64,000 nucleotides of DNA. Source: Heminiphilus faecis (GTDB taxonomy: Bacteria; Bacteroidota; Bacteroidia; Bacteroidales; Muribaculaceae). Within the stretch, counting starts at the first letter, position 1, and each line of letters begins with the position of its first letter. The translations under genes and the position numbers were made by a program. Of this stretch, positions 36,502 to 44,744 are shown piece after piece. The notes beneath the pieces were generated by a model, which was not told where the DNA came from, ran no database searches, and worked only from the letters and a program-made list of their open reading frames with translations. The stretch lies in NCBI RefSeq assembly GCF_008728965.1, contig NZ_VSMC01000002.1, positions 1 to 64,000 of the forward strand. The letters are read 5' to 3'.

Positions 36502-36684
36502 TACTTTTCTTAGTGCCTTATACAAAGGACTTTGGGAAAATTACCCAATTTTAAGGTAATGACTTGGCAACTGTGCCATTTGCTGCGTTCAGCCTTGATT
36601 TGCGTTTCAAACAACTCGTTTTCGCCACAAAGGTAATACTATTTCTTGAAACTCTGAATTTATCATTTGGATTTTAGAGTAATA

Positions 36685-37212
36685 TCAGTAGTCTTCAGAA
36701 CAACTCAACATCTGTATTCTTAAATCCATTAATTGACATTGCTCTTTTGAATATCGATTTGATGATCTTAATTTATGAAGAACAGACTTTAAAGGTTCAG
36801 CCATTCCTAATTTTGCAACAACTTCATCGGCCTTTATTTCAACCATCATATTACCAGCATTGCTTAAAGTCTCATTAAAATGATGGATTATATGCCCTAC
36901 TTCATGACCTATTGCAGCCATTTTTTCCATCTCTGTAAAATTAAACGACTCACACAATTCTGGAGAAATAACGATAGCTGCAAACACCTTATTTTGTTCT
37001 CCATCGTTTGTTACATCAATAGAATATGCAAACGTATCGTTGCATAAGCCATCGATTAGTGGAATGTTTTTTTGTTGGTTATATTGAACCACTGTGTAAC
37101 AATCTATGTGCAATGTACTTAAATGGGGATACTTCTGATATAATATAGGCTTGAACTTTTGTTCAAAGTCCTGAAAAATATTATCAGAAGTATGATTATT
37201 GAATAGTGTCAT
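36685..37212 (-). CDS. HExxH zinc metallopeptidase, cargo
   Basis: A 175-residue cytosolic protein without signal peptide. The zinc motif is HEVGH (103-107) in AAIGHEVGHIIHHFNE. A third-ligand pattern E-x-x-x-D follows at 125-129 (EIKAD), as in gluzincin-type peptidases. An upstream beta-hairpin (FAYSIDVTNDGEQNKVFAAIVIS) fits the fold. It follows the trypsin-like protease gene by 60 bases on the same strand and has no visible promoter of its own, so the two are probably co-transcribed. Target unknown. Relation to ImmA/IrrE-type regulators of mobile elements is possible but not shown. Confidence 0.7.
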   Translation of the reverse strand: MTLFNNHTSDNIFQDFEQKFKPILYQKYPHLSTLHIDCYTVVQYNQQKNIPLIDGLCNDTFAYSIDVTNDGEQNKVFAAIVISPELCESFNFTEMEKMAAIGHEVGHIIHHFNETLSNAGNMMVEIKADEVVAKLGMAEPLKSVLHKLRSSNRYSKEQCQLMDLRIQMLSCSEDY

Positions 37213-37272
37213 GTGGGCATAACTATTTGTGGTCTGATGATTCTATATATACTTAAGAATTTGCTGTTATTA

Positions 37273-38478
37273 TCATTTTGAACATGTAATCATAAAAACA
37301 TAATTCTTCAACTTTTTAACCTTCTCGGTTAATGGTTGTCCAACTACTTGGTTATTATTAGGTAAGATAGAAGTTGATGTTGAACTTTCAATAAGATTTT
37401 TCAAATAAGATGTTTTAATTGCATATCCGACATTTTCTGCATCCTTATGTTTAGCGTTGACAATGCCGATAAGATTTCCCTTTCTGTCAAACAAGGGTCC
37501 ACCACTATTTCCGGGCTGTATAGGTGCTGAAATTTGGTATAGAGCGACATCTCCTTGAAAACCTGTCTTAGAACTAATAATTCCTGTAGTCAGTTTTATT
37601 TCATCTCCCATAGTAGATGTTAATGGATAGCCTAAAACAAAAATATCTTCACCAACCTCAGACATTGTAGACGATACTGCATAAGGGATGTTCCCGAAAC
37701 CACAAAATGCAGAGTCATCAATCTTTAATAACGCCAAATCATTATTCTTATCAGTCCCAATAAGAGATGCTTTGTAGGATTTATTAAAATCTCCAGATAC
37801 ACCTTTTATTATGATTGATTTTGCACCATCTATTACGTGGAAATTTGTTACGATGTAACCACTTTTGAGAGCAAACCCTGTACCTGACCATTCTGTTGAT
37901 TTCTCCGCTATAGAGTTTTGTGAATTAGCTATAGTTTCTACCGGATAGATTTTTGTAAAATTATCATTGCGTGTTCCTGTAACACTTCCATAATCGTCAA
38001 ATTCTGGACATTGATGTACTAAAGATGCAAATGACCTAAGAATACCTATCGTTTTAATAGGCTTGATATTATAATCTCTTTGTCCACGACTCCATTCAGC
38101 AATAAATGCATAATAAGTACCATTAAATAAACCCTGCGAGGCACCTTTTTCTAAAAAAAATTGGATATCCCCTCTCTCCCAAGCATTGTTACCAACTACA
38201 TCTATGACGACACCTCTATATCTATTAGGATTTCGACTATGACCATTATAATCTTTCTCAATAGAATAGGTAATACCATCATTTATCCAAATTCCCTCTA
38301 TAGGATCTAAGTCAGATAGGTTATTGTCAAAATATTGTTTTGCTAAATATTCTGTATAATTATCGATGTAATAGATTCTTTTCCCTTTTATCGTTGTTTG
38401 TGCTGTTAATGGATGAACTATAACCGACAGCACTAACACGATTGCGATTATTGTTTTATGTATAACTGAAATATTCAT
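37273..38478 (-). CDS. Exported trypsin-like serine protease, cargo
   Basis: A 401-residue protein with an N-terminal signal peptide (about 1-27, ending PLTAQ). A distinct domain (about 30-160, beginning KGKRIYYIDNYTEYLA) comes before an S1C/DegP-like trypsin domain (about 185-365). The triad is visible: H214 in VTNFHVIDG, D247 in NNDLALLKI and S325 in QPGNSGGPL. No PDZ domain is present. It is expected in the periplasm or outside the cell. It has its own -7 box (TACTTTTG) after the relaxase terminator and is paired with the metallopeptidase. AT-rich composition marks it as acquired. Confidence 0.85.
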   Translation of the reverse strand: MNISVIHKTIIAIVLVLSVIVHPLTAQTTIKGKRIYYIDNYTEYLAKQYFDNNLSDLDPIEGIWINDGITYSIEKDYNGHSRNPNRYRGVVIDVVGNNAWERGDIQFFLEKGASQGLFNGTYYAFIAEWSRGQRDYNIKPIKTIGILRSFASLVHQCPEFDDYGSVTGTRNDNFTKIYPVETIANSQNSIAEKSTEWSGTGFALKSGYIVTNFHVIDGAKSIIIKGVSGDFNKSYKASLIGTDKNNDLALLKIDDSAFCGFGNIPYAVSSTMSEVGEDIFVLGYPLTSTMGDEIKLTTGIISSKTGFQGDVALYQISAPIQPGNSGGPLFDRKGNLIGIVNAKHKDAENVGYAIKTSYLKNLIESSTSTSILPNNNQVVGQPLTEKVKKLKNYVFMITCSK

Positions 38479-38522
38479 GTTTACGATTAAATTTATTGAG
38501 TAATGTTACCTAAATCCGAATA

Positions 38523-38530
38523 CAAAAGTA
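38523..38530 (-). promoter_or_regulatory. -7 box for the protease cargo
   Basis: The minus strand reads TACTTTTG, matching TAnnTTTG, about 45 bases before the protease ATG and just after the relaxase terminator. No TTG at -33. Confidence 0.5.
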
Positions 38531-38565
38531 TAAAAAATCCGTGATATGGCATTAATTATCACGGA
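38531..38565 (-). terminator. Terminator after the relaxase gene
   Basis: TCCGTGATA (38538-38546) and TATCACGGA (38557-38565) form a perfect 9-bp stem; on the minus strand it is followed by TTTTTTATAC. Confidence 0.8.
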
Positions 38566-38577
38566 CTTTATTATGAT

Positions 38578-39882
38578 TTACAGCTTAATACCTCTGTTTT
38601 GGCTTCTTACTTGTGGTCTCAGTTTCTCCATAAACTCCTCTTTCTTCCGTCTGAACCAACTGACATGAGGAATACCGTCTATGTGGAGGTTATATTTTCC
38701 CTCCTTGTCCTCTTTAAGTGAACATATCGTTTTATCTACCCTAAAATGTTGGTTGAACTCGCGAGAATAGAGCTCGCCTTTGATGGAAACATCCTTGAAC
38801 GTGCATAACTTTCTAATGAGGGCATCGCCAAAGTTCAGCGTATCACGCAGGAACTTGATGGTTGGCATCAGCTTCTCCACATACGGAAAGTAGCATTTGA
38901 CCAAATCCACGAACTCGGACAACTTGCGGTGTCGTTGTTCGTAAGCATTCGTTATCTCCTGTATGTGCTTTGTCTGTTGCTGTTCCCTGTGTCGAGCTTC
39001 TTCTTCAAGTTCAAGAATGCGGTCTTGCAAATCCTCATTCCTGCGTTCCAATGTTTTGACCTTGTTGCTTCCGAAAAGAGAACCGACACTCACGGCTATG
39101 TTAGTGACTGCGGTGGTGGCTGCGCCTTTCAGTTTCTCGGTCTGTACTTCTTTCTTGGCTCGTCTGAGTTCCTGTTCCGCTTCGGTTTTCTGCTCCTGCA
39201 AATCCACCACTTCCGATTTCAAGCTGTCGGCAAGTTCCTGTATGTCCCGATAATACTGCTGCGTGGACTTGTGGCGAGCCAGAGAACCGTCTATGCCACG
39301 TTGCAGACCGTACTTTGACATGGCAACGGCATAACTGTCCTGGTAGGATTTCAAATTCAGCCGTGTCATGATGTCATCGGCACACAGGCGGACGGCATGG
39401 GCTGGTTTCTTTCGATACCGCTTCTTTACCTGTTCCTCACGTTTCTTGCGCTTGCGCTCTCCCTTGACAATCGGGACAAGAGTGATGTGTATGTGTGGCG
39501 TTTCCTCGTCCCTGTGCAGATGTGCTGCCACGATATTCTCCTTGCCGAACAGGTCGGCAAAGTATTTCATATTGTCGGCACACCATTCATCAAGTCTGCC
39601 CTCTCTTTCGATACGCTTCATGTCCTCGTGCGTTCCCGACACGTTGATACGGATAGCCCTAACTTGGTTATTCCCGATTTTGCGTGTTAGTCCAGCTTCC
39701 TCCAATCTTTTCTGAATGGCAGCCGTGCGGTCTTTTATTCCATCGGGGTATGTAATGAGTTTTCGGTTAAGGTGTGTGCGTGTGGGGTCTGCGTTCTTCG
39801 GTATGATGAAACGCTCGATGTGGGCTGTCGTTCCGCTGTCGGAACCGTGCGCCTTTTCCATGTGCAATACTACGAATCCCAT
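38578..39882 (-). CDS. MobV-family relaxase (Mob/Pre)
   Basis: Conjugative relaxase of 434 residues that nicks and covalently holds the element at oriT. The metal-binding triad motif is HLHRDEETPHIH (121-132), typical of MobV/Pre proteins, with the N-terminal HIERFIIPKNAD block. A coiled coil covers about 205-315, and the C-terminus is basic. It starts about 80 bases from a nest of inverted repeats that is the likely oriT. It is followed by its own terminator. The protein resembles the relaxases of Bacteroides mobilizable transposons. Confidence 0.9.
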   Translation of the reverse strand: MGFVVLHMEKAHGSDSGTTAHIERFIIPKNADPTRTHLNRKLITYPDGIKDRTAAIQKRLEEAGLTRKIGNNQVRAIRINVSGTHEDMKRIEREGRLDEWCADNMKYFADLFGKENIVAAHLHRDEETPHIHITLVPIVKGERKRKKREEQVKKRYRKKPAHAVRLCADDIMTRLNLKSYQDSYAVAMSKYGLQRGIDGSLARHKSTQQYYRDIQELADSLKSEVVDLQEQKTEAEQELRRAKKEVQTEKLKGAATTAVTNIAVSVGSLFGSNKVKTLERRNEDLQDRILELEEEARHREQQQTKHIQEITNAYEQRHRKLSEFVDLVKCYFPYVEKLMPTIKFLRDTLNFGDALIRKLCTFKDVSIKGELYSREFNQHFRVDKTICSLKEDKEGKYNLHIDGIPHVSWFRRKKEEFMEKLRPQVRSQNRGIKL

Positions 39883-39964
39883 ATATAAATCCTTTATTCT
39901 TTTACTTGTGAAACATTGTTTGATTATTGCTTATGTACGACTGTTGCCGTTGGCTTTGGAGAGT

Positions 39965-40045
39965 CCAGAGAGGTGCAACCTCTTTGGCTTATTGGGGAAT
40001 TTTCAGCGTTGCTTGCAATGCGGCTCGAAAAATTCCCTAATAAGC
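39965..40045. other. Candidate oriT: nested inverted repeats upstream of the relaxase
   Basis: Between the primase end and the relaxase start lie two strong inverted repeats. The first is a 10-bp stem around AGAGGT-GCA-ACCTCT (39965-39974 with 39978-39987, one G-T). The second is 17 bp with one mismatch (39987-40003 with 40029-40045, GCTTATTGGGGAATTTT and its near inverse). The 25-base interval of the second contains GCGTTGC/GCAATGCG. Placement directly upstream of a MobV gene is where oriT is expected. The nick site is not identified. Confidence 0.65.
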
Positions 40046-40092
40046 TACGGTATTTTCCATCGGTAAATACCCGTGCCGCTGCAAGCATCCCC

Positions 40093-41058
40093 TTACATCT
40101 TCAGCCCTTTCTTTTTCGGTGGCTGTATCATCCGTCTTGTGGATTGGACTTGCTTCTTCTCCTTTATCGGCTCTGCCGATTGGGACATGGGCTTCCCGCA
40201 CAGGTAATCGTTCAGGTCTTTATGCCCGTTGTAGTTGTCGGAGAAGTCCCGGATACGACCGCTGAACTCTCTTGCCAATTCCAAGTAGGCATTTCTTCCT
40301 GCCTCGTCATTGTCAAGCAGGCAGTGGATGCGCTCGTAGCCGTGCAGCACGTCTATGGCTTTGGAAACATTGGCAACCGAATTGAGGATGACATAATCCT
40401 GCCTGTCAAGGTTGGGCATGGCTGGGCAATTCTTCATCCGCAAGGTGAGGAATGACAGGTAGTCCATCATACCCTCGAACACGAGACATTTCTCTCTCGG
40501 TTCTCCCTGCTGGCGTATATGGCTGATGTCTTTGGGTGCGATGCAGCCCTTGAAGAAACGGTTGCGCACTTCATACTCTCCTGTCACATTTGGGAAACCG
40601 ATGGCGAAATAAGGCTTGTCATTATGGATGAAGTGCAGTTCCTTACATTCCTGCCTTGCCAAGTCGGAGTTTATACCTCGTTCCTGCAAGTATCTGAGCA
40701 ATGCGGGATGGGTAAGTTCTCCCACCTCCAACTGTTGGAAACTCGGTTCGGATGCTTGCTGACGAAAAGAGAAAGATACGGGACGGATATGCGGTACTCG
40801 TTCGAATATTTTATTGAGCAAGTAGGGTACATAGTCGGTTGCGTATAGTTCCTCTGCCAAAGCGATGATGTTGCCGCCTTTGCCAAGTCCGAAATCGTAC
40901 CACTTGTTAAGTTCGGTGTTTACCTTGAAAGAGGCATCCTTTTCCTCTCTCAACGGCGATTTGTACCAAAGGCTGTTGCCTTGCTGTTTCACGGGCGTAT
41001 AGCCCAAACTTTGCAGATAGTCTGCAATGCGTATGTTCTTTACTTCCTGTATGTTCAT
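40093..41058 (-). CDS. Toprim-domain DNA primase, element-encoded
   Basis: A 321-residue primase-like protein. The N-terminal region (IADYLQSLGYTPVKQQGNSLWYKSPLREEKDASFKVN...WYDFGLGKGGNIIAL, about 10-60) has the shape of a DnaG zinc-binding domain but lacks the usual Cys/His ligands. The Toprim domain shows the catalytic Glu in VFEGMMDY and the acidic pair in LLDNDEAGRNAY. The C-terminus is basic. It probably primes replication of the excised element together with the helicase upstream. Common in NBU/Tn4555-type elements. Confidence 0.85.
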   Translation of the reverse strand: MNIQEVKNIRIADYLQSLGYTPVKQQGNSLWYKSPLREEKDASFKVNTELNKWYDFGLGKGGNIIALAEELYATDYVPYLLNKIFERVPHIRPVSFSFRQQASEPSFQQLEVGELTHPALLRYLQERGINSDLARQECKELHFIHNDKPYFAIGFPNVTGEYEVRNRFFKGCIAPKDISHIRQQGEPREKCLVFEGMMDYLSFLTLRMKNCPAMPNLDRQDYVILNSVANVSKAIDVLHGYERIHCLLDNDEAGRNAYLELAREFSGRIRDFSDNYNGHKDLNDYLCGKPMSQSAEPIKEKKQVQSTRRMIQPPKKKGLKM

Positions 41059-41315
41059 ATTTTCTTATGGTTTGATGATGAATGTAAAACCGATGAATTG
41101 ATGAATGTGTATGCCAAACTATTGGATAGCAGCCTTATACGCTCTCATCATTGTTTCATCAAAGCACTTACCAAAAGAGAAAATCATCATTTGCCTTATT
41201 GAGCATTATCTGTCTGACCTGTTTTCTCTTTTCATCAGTAAGTTGTTTTTGATGAGAAAGTAATCATTTGCATATCAGTACAGTTATATACTTATTCATC
41301 ATTTCATCAAAATAA
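41059..41315. other. Repeat-rich gap, candidate replication origin of the element
   Basis: This 257-base AT-rich gap separates the helicase and primase genes. AAAAGAGAAAA (41173-41183) and TTTTCTCTTTT (41222-41232) are perfect inverted copies. Two near-copies of TCATCATT-TTTCATCAAA occur near 41144 and 41298, and ATCATTTGC occurs twice. Repeats between replication genes suggest an origin or binding sites; this is inference. Confidence 0.4.
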
Positions 41316-42557
41316 TCAGAGTGCTGTCAACTGTTCTCTTGTTACGGTATAGAACCGTCCTATTCTCCGTATGGGAGAATAGCGGCACTCTCGGGTATAG
41401 TCCACTTGATAGGTGGTGTAAGTAAGTGTATTCGGTGCAGGAGTTAGTTTCCAGCACTCCTGCAATACCTTTCGGACTTGGTGTTTCTCCACCTTTCCCT
41501 GTGAGTGTACCAGCAAAAGAAGGAGGTCGTTGTAGCAGAACGAAAAAGTGTCCGTACCGACACTATCCATGATGTCAAGGATAAGTTCTTGCATTTCTAT
41601 CTCCAATCGGTTGCGGTTACTGCGGATAATCTTTTGCAAGGCTTCGGTACGCAGCAAGGATGGTGCAAACCACATACGGCTTTCCTTTTCGGTGGATAGC
41701 TGTCTGTGTTGCAGGAAATGGAGAAAGGCGGGTATCTCCGCTTTCAGCTTTTGCAGAAAGTCGGTGTCATCGGACTGCAAGCGGTCTATTTTGCGCACCC
41801 AATAGCGTGTTTCCCCTGCATCTATGATTACAGGCAGATACTCGTTGTTGGAGCATAGCACGAACTTGGCAAAGAACGCAATCTCGTCACGGTCTTTGCC
41901 TTTGGCTTCCACTTTATAGGATAGGGTTGTACTGAGGTTCTTCAACCTCTCGCTGTCCTCCCTGCGATTGAGCAGCACCTCATCCACCACGATAAGGAGT
42001 TTTCCTGCCCAATCGGAATTGAACTGACTGCGGAAATCCTCGTTGGTGTTGAACGTGACATTGTTCTGAAAGAAGGCTTTCAGAAAGTTGAGGAACGTGC
42101 TCTTGCCTGTGTTACGTTCCTCCGACACCAGCAGCAGAATAGGCAGTTTCTGTACGGGTTGCAGGTAGAGCAGTTGCAGATAGTCCATTCCCAACTCGTA
42201 CTGTTCTCCGAAGATGTGCCGTACCAATGATTGGATGTGCGAGAAATCGCCCTCCTTTGGTTGGTGGTCTATCGGCTCATAGAGATTAAGGAACTTACCG
42301 ACCACGGGACGGTAGCCGATGTGTTCGGGGACGGTACAGAAACCGTCATACTTGGGAACGCTGCCGATGTAGTCCTTGCCATAGTCTTGGCGCAGGGTCT
42401 CGTTGTTCCATGCGATACGTTTCTTTACATACCCTCCGTTCAGTCTTGGCTGCTCCACAATCTTGTAGAGCGTTGTTCCCACTCGGATGAACTCTTCTTT
42501 TGCCACGCTGCCATCTGATGGCGGCTTGTGGCTGTCTTGTTGTTTGTTAGCTGACAT
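41316..42557 (-). CDS. SF3-like helicase (DUF5906-type), element-encoded
   Basis: A 413-residue ATPase from the ATG at 42557; a TTG two codons earlier is disregarded. Walker A is NTGKSTFLNF in SEERNTGKST (about 152-161) and Walker B is LLIVVDEVLL. A later SNNEYLP segment fits the sensor region of SF3/primase-polymerase-associated helicases (DUF5906-like). A C-terminal winged-helix-like region follows (LLLLVHSQGKVEKHQVRKVL). It probably unwinds the excised circular element for replication. A long gap with a terminator separates it from the upstream integrase operon. Confidence 0.82.
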   Translation of the reverse strand: MSANKQQDSHKPPSDGSVAKEEFIRVGTTLYKIVEQPRLNGGYVKKRIAWNNETLRQDYGKDYIGSVPKYDGFCTVPEHIGYRPVVGKFLNLYEPIDHQPKEGDFSHIQSLVRHIFGEQYELGMDYLQLLYLQPVQKLPILLLVSEERNTGKSTFLNFLKAFFQNNVTFNTNEDFRSQFNSDWAGKLLIVVDEVLLNRREDSERLKNLSTTLSYKVEAKGKDRDEIAFFAKFVLCSNNEYLPVIIDAGETRYWVRKIDRLQSDDTDFLQKLKAEIPAFLHFLQHRQLSTEKESRMWFAPSLLRTEALQKIIRSNRNRLEIEMQELILDIMDSVGTDTFSFCYNDLLLLLVHSQGKVEKHQVRKVLQECWKLTPAPNTLTYTTYQVDYTRECRYSPIRRIGRFYTVTREQLTAL

Positions 42558-42715
42558 AATCAAATGGTCTTAAGTTTGAAAAATACCAGCTACAAAAGTA
42601 TAAGCATTTAATGGATAAGTTGTTACGCAAAATATAGCAGAATATAGAAAAAAGCCCCTCGGGACAAAAACTTTCAATGGCTGGGCAATGGAATCGGATT
42701 GAAAAGACGAAAAAA

Positions 42716-42754
42716 CTCCCGAAAAGCGAATGGTTGCGTTACGCTTTTCGGGAG
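42716..42754 (-). terminator. Terminator after the integrase-HTH pair
   Basis: A perfect 13-bp stem (42716-42728 with 42742-42754, CTCCCGAAAAGCG and its inverse) with a 13-base loop is followed on the minus strand by TTTTTTCGTC. The rest of the gap 42558-42832 shows no other recognisable element. Confidence 0.85.
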
Positions 42755-42832
42755 AAAAATCAGAGTATCTGTCGTGTTGTTGTACTGACTTGCAGATTTA
42801 CTGACTGCATTACGTCAGTCCCTCATCCAAAT

Positions 42833-43216
42833 CTACGAGAGGTATTTGGACTTGGCTATATCGGCATTGTTCAGCGAAAAGAAGATGGCGTGTTTCTCTT
42901 TTCGCAAGTACAACCTTTTCAGAATGACATTGCGTACCTGCTTCGCTCCGAATGTACCGAAGTGGAAAGCGAGGGCGATTATCGTTTCAAGGTTGTAAAA
43001 CTCCATGCTACACTTGTCGGATAGGCGTATAATACGTTTTATCTCGTACTCCCTCAATACACCACTCTTACAAAGAGTCTTTATCCCTGCCCGAATGGTC
43101 GGGGCGGTGACACCGAACAAATCCAACAGCTCGGATTCGTTCATCCATACATCGGTTGTGTCATTCGGCAAAGTCACATTGCCGAACTCGCTTATGCTTA
43201 TAATGTTTCTTTCCAT
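42833..43216 (-). CDS. Helix-turn-helix protein of the mobile element
   Basis: A 127-residue protein from the ATG at 43216, 5 bases after the integrase stop; a longer form would overlap the integrase by 23 bases. A likely DNA-binding helix-turn-helix lies at MNESELLDLFGVTAPTIRAGIKTLCKSGVL (about 24-53), followed by a region like the start of RhuM-type proteins. Genes in this position often encode excisionase or regulatory proteins in Bacteroides elements. The specific role is unknown. Confidence 0.7.
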   Translation of the reverse strand: MERNIISISEFGNVTLPNDTTDVWMNESELLDLFGVTAPTIRAGIKTLCKSGVLREYEIKRIIRLSDKCSMEFYNLETIIALAFHFGTFGAKQVRNVILKRLYLRKEKHAIFFSLNNADIAKSKYLS

Positions 43217-43220
43217 AGTC

Positions 43221-44444
43221 CTATGCCATTGTTGTGTTTCCAAAAGATTGGTTCAGTTTGTCACCGAACATCGTAAGGTCGTGGTCTATTTTCTGCGTGG
43301 TTATCTTCGCATAGAGTTGGGTCGTAACGATATTCGTATGCCCCAACACACGGCTGACACTTTCAATCGGCATACCTTTGCTTAGAGCAAGGGTTGCGAA
43401 CCCATGCCTCGCACAATGGAATGAGATGTCCTTTGTGATTCCGCACTCTTTTATCATCTTCTTCAATGGCTTGCATATAGACCAATAGTTCAGATTCGGG
43501 AAAACGGACTTGTCCGTTTGAAACTCCTCGTAACGCTTGATAATCTGCAAAGGGATGTCAAGCAGTTTCACTTGGAACGGGACTTTAGTCTTGTGCCGTT
43601 TGGATAATATCCACTTCTCACCGTTCACCTCCACTATATCATCAGTGGTAAGTTCCTTAACATCCACAAATGAAAGTGCGGTGAAGCTGGCAAAAACAAA
43701 GATGTCACGGATGTAGGAAAGTTTGGCATCCGCAAATTCGTGTGTCATCAATGTTTTCAGTTCTTCTTCCGTCAGATACTCACGCTCCTTTATATTGGGG
43801 CTTATGTGGAATTGGGCAAACGGATTTCTCGGTATCAGCCCGTTGAAGTGTGCACGCATGACCACACCTTTCAGCCACATGCAGTTAGTCCAGATGCTGC
43901 CGTTCTGCAGTCCTCTGTCGGTGGAAAGGAAAACGGCAAACTCCTTGATGAAGTCGGGAGTAAGTTCAAGCATAGACAGGTCACTTCGCTTGTAGTTCGC
44001 CTTGATGAATGCCGCCACATGGTTTCTTGCACGAACCCTTGCCATGTAAGTCCCTTTTACACGGTCAGTACCCACACGCTTTTGAAATGTGGCATTGTCT
44101 TTGTCGAATGCTCCAAGCAATGTCTCATATTCGCTGCCGATTCCTTGATAGGCATTGCGCACCATTTCTGCCGTAACATACGCCTCTCTGTCTGAAATGC
44201 GCTGGTAGTGCTTGATGATTTGCGCCTTAATGTTGTCTAAAGCGTGGTTGATGTCCCTCGCTTCAATGCTCTTACCTTTGGCTCGGTTGCCTTTCGCATC
44301 CCAAAGCGTTTTCGGAATGGTCTGCTTACAACTGAACTGTGCCACAGAACCGTTGATTGTCACTCGTCCCATGATGGGGACAATACCGTTTTTCTCCTTG
44401 CTGCCGTTCACATAGAACAGCACTTTGAATGTACTTCTTGCCAT
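43221..44444 (-). CDS. Tyrosine recombinase (integrase) lacking Arg I
   Basis: Integrase of the mobilizable element, 407 residues from the ATG at 44444. That start lies just after a TAACTTTG promoter; an upstream extension of 42 codons is unlikely. It has an N-terminal arm-binding domain (about 1-95), a SAM-like core-binding domain and a catalytic domain with HCARH, LGH and the Tyr in TTQLYAKI. The first catalytic Arg position (normally TGLR) reads FTALSFVDV, with Ser instead. The same replacement is known from IntDOT of CTnDOT, so the enzyme may still be active. Confidence 0.92.
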   Translation of the reverse strand: MARSTFKVLFYVNGSKEKNGIVPIMGRVTINGSVAQFSCKQTIPKTLWDAKGNRAKGKSIEARDINHALDNIKAQIIKHYQRISDREAYVTAEMVRNAYQGIGSEYETLLGAFDKDNATFQKRVGTDRVKGTYMARVRARNHVAAFIKANYKRSDLSMLELTPDFIKEFAVFLSTDRGLQNGSIWTNCMWLKGVVMRAHFNGLIPRNPFAQFHISPNIKEREYLTEEELKTLMTHEFADAKLSYIRDIFVFASFTALSFVDVKELTTDDIVEVNGEKWILSKRHKTKVPFQVKLLDIPLQIIKRYEEFQTDKSVFPNLNYWSICKPLKKMIKECGITKDISFHCARHGFATLALSKGMPIESVSRVLGHTNIVTTQLYAKITTQKIDHDLTMFGDKLNQSFGNTTMA

Positions 44445-44461
44445 ACTCGTTTTTTTGTTTG

Positions 44462-44469
44462 CAAAGTTA
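44462..44469 (-). promoter_or_regulatory. -7 box for the integrase
   Basis: The minus strand reads TAACTTTG, matching TAnnTTTG, 18 bases before the integrase ATG at 44444. Confidence 0.6.
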
Positions 44470-44710
44470 AATATCAACGAGTTAAACCTTGCTACGCAAA
44501 ACGGTGACAAACGGTGCAATAGCGTCCTACATGTGTTAAATCTTACATCTTCTTGGGTAATGATTTGCAAACCGTTCTCCTGCTATATTCTGCTTTTCCT
44601 TGCATTTTCCGCTTTTTCGGTTTGTCCTCATCTGACACCGTAACGACATTGGTACAAAGTCATTTAGCGTCATTTCTCCCATTTTCCGAGGTTATTCCAG
44701 CATTTTTACG

Positions 44711-44718
44711 TAAGTTTG
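44711..44718 (+). promoter_or_regulatory. -7 box for the secreted protein at 44745
   Basis: TAAGTTTG matches TAnnTTTG, 27 bases before the ATG. It shows that the mobile element must end left of about 44690 if the gene kept its native promoter. Confidence 0.55.
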
Positions 44719-44744
44719 CAGATGTACATAACATCCTTAGCATT

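Larger units (their letters stand above)
36540..44570 (-). mobile_element. Mobilizable transposon, Tn4555/NBU-like, approximate ends
   Basis: A self-contained block on the minus strand carries tyrosine integrase, helix-turn-helix protein, SF3-like helicase, Toprim primase, oriT-like repeats and MobV relaxase, then two cargo genes. It lies between chromosomal-type genes (lipoprotein at 35775 and secreted protein at 44745). It has no type IV secretion genes, so it would move with a helper. Cargo is clearly AT-richer than the flanks. Exact ends are not resolved: only short shared words (GGTAATGA at 36555 and 44556) were found, which is within chance. Confidence 0.75.

Noticed and set aside
36555-44563. 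GGTAATGA at 36555 and 44556 as att direct repeats of the transposon
   Set aside because: An 8-base match between two regions of 200-300 bases is expected by chance; neighbouring bases agree only loosely.
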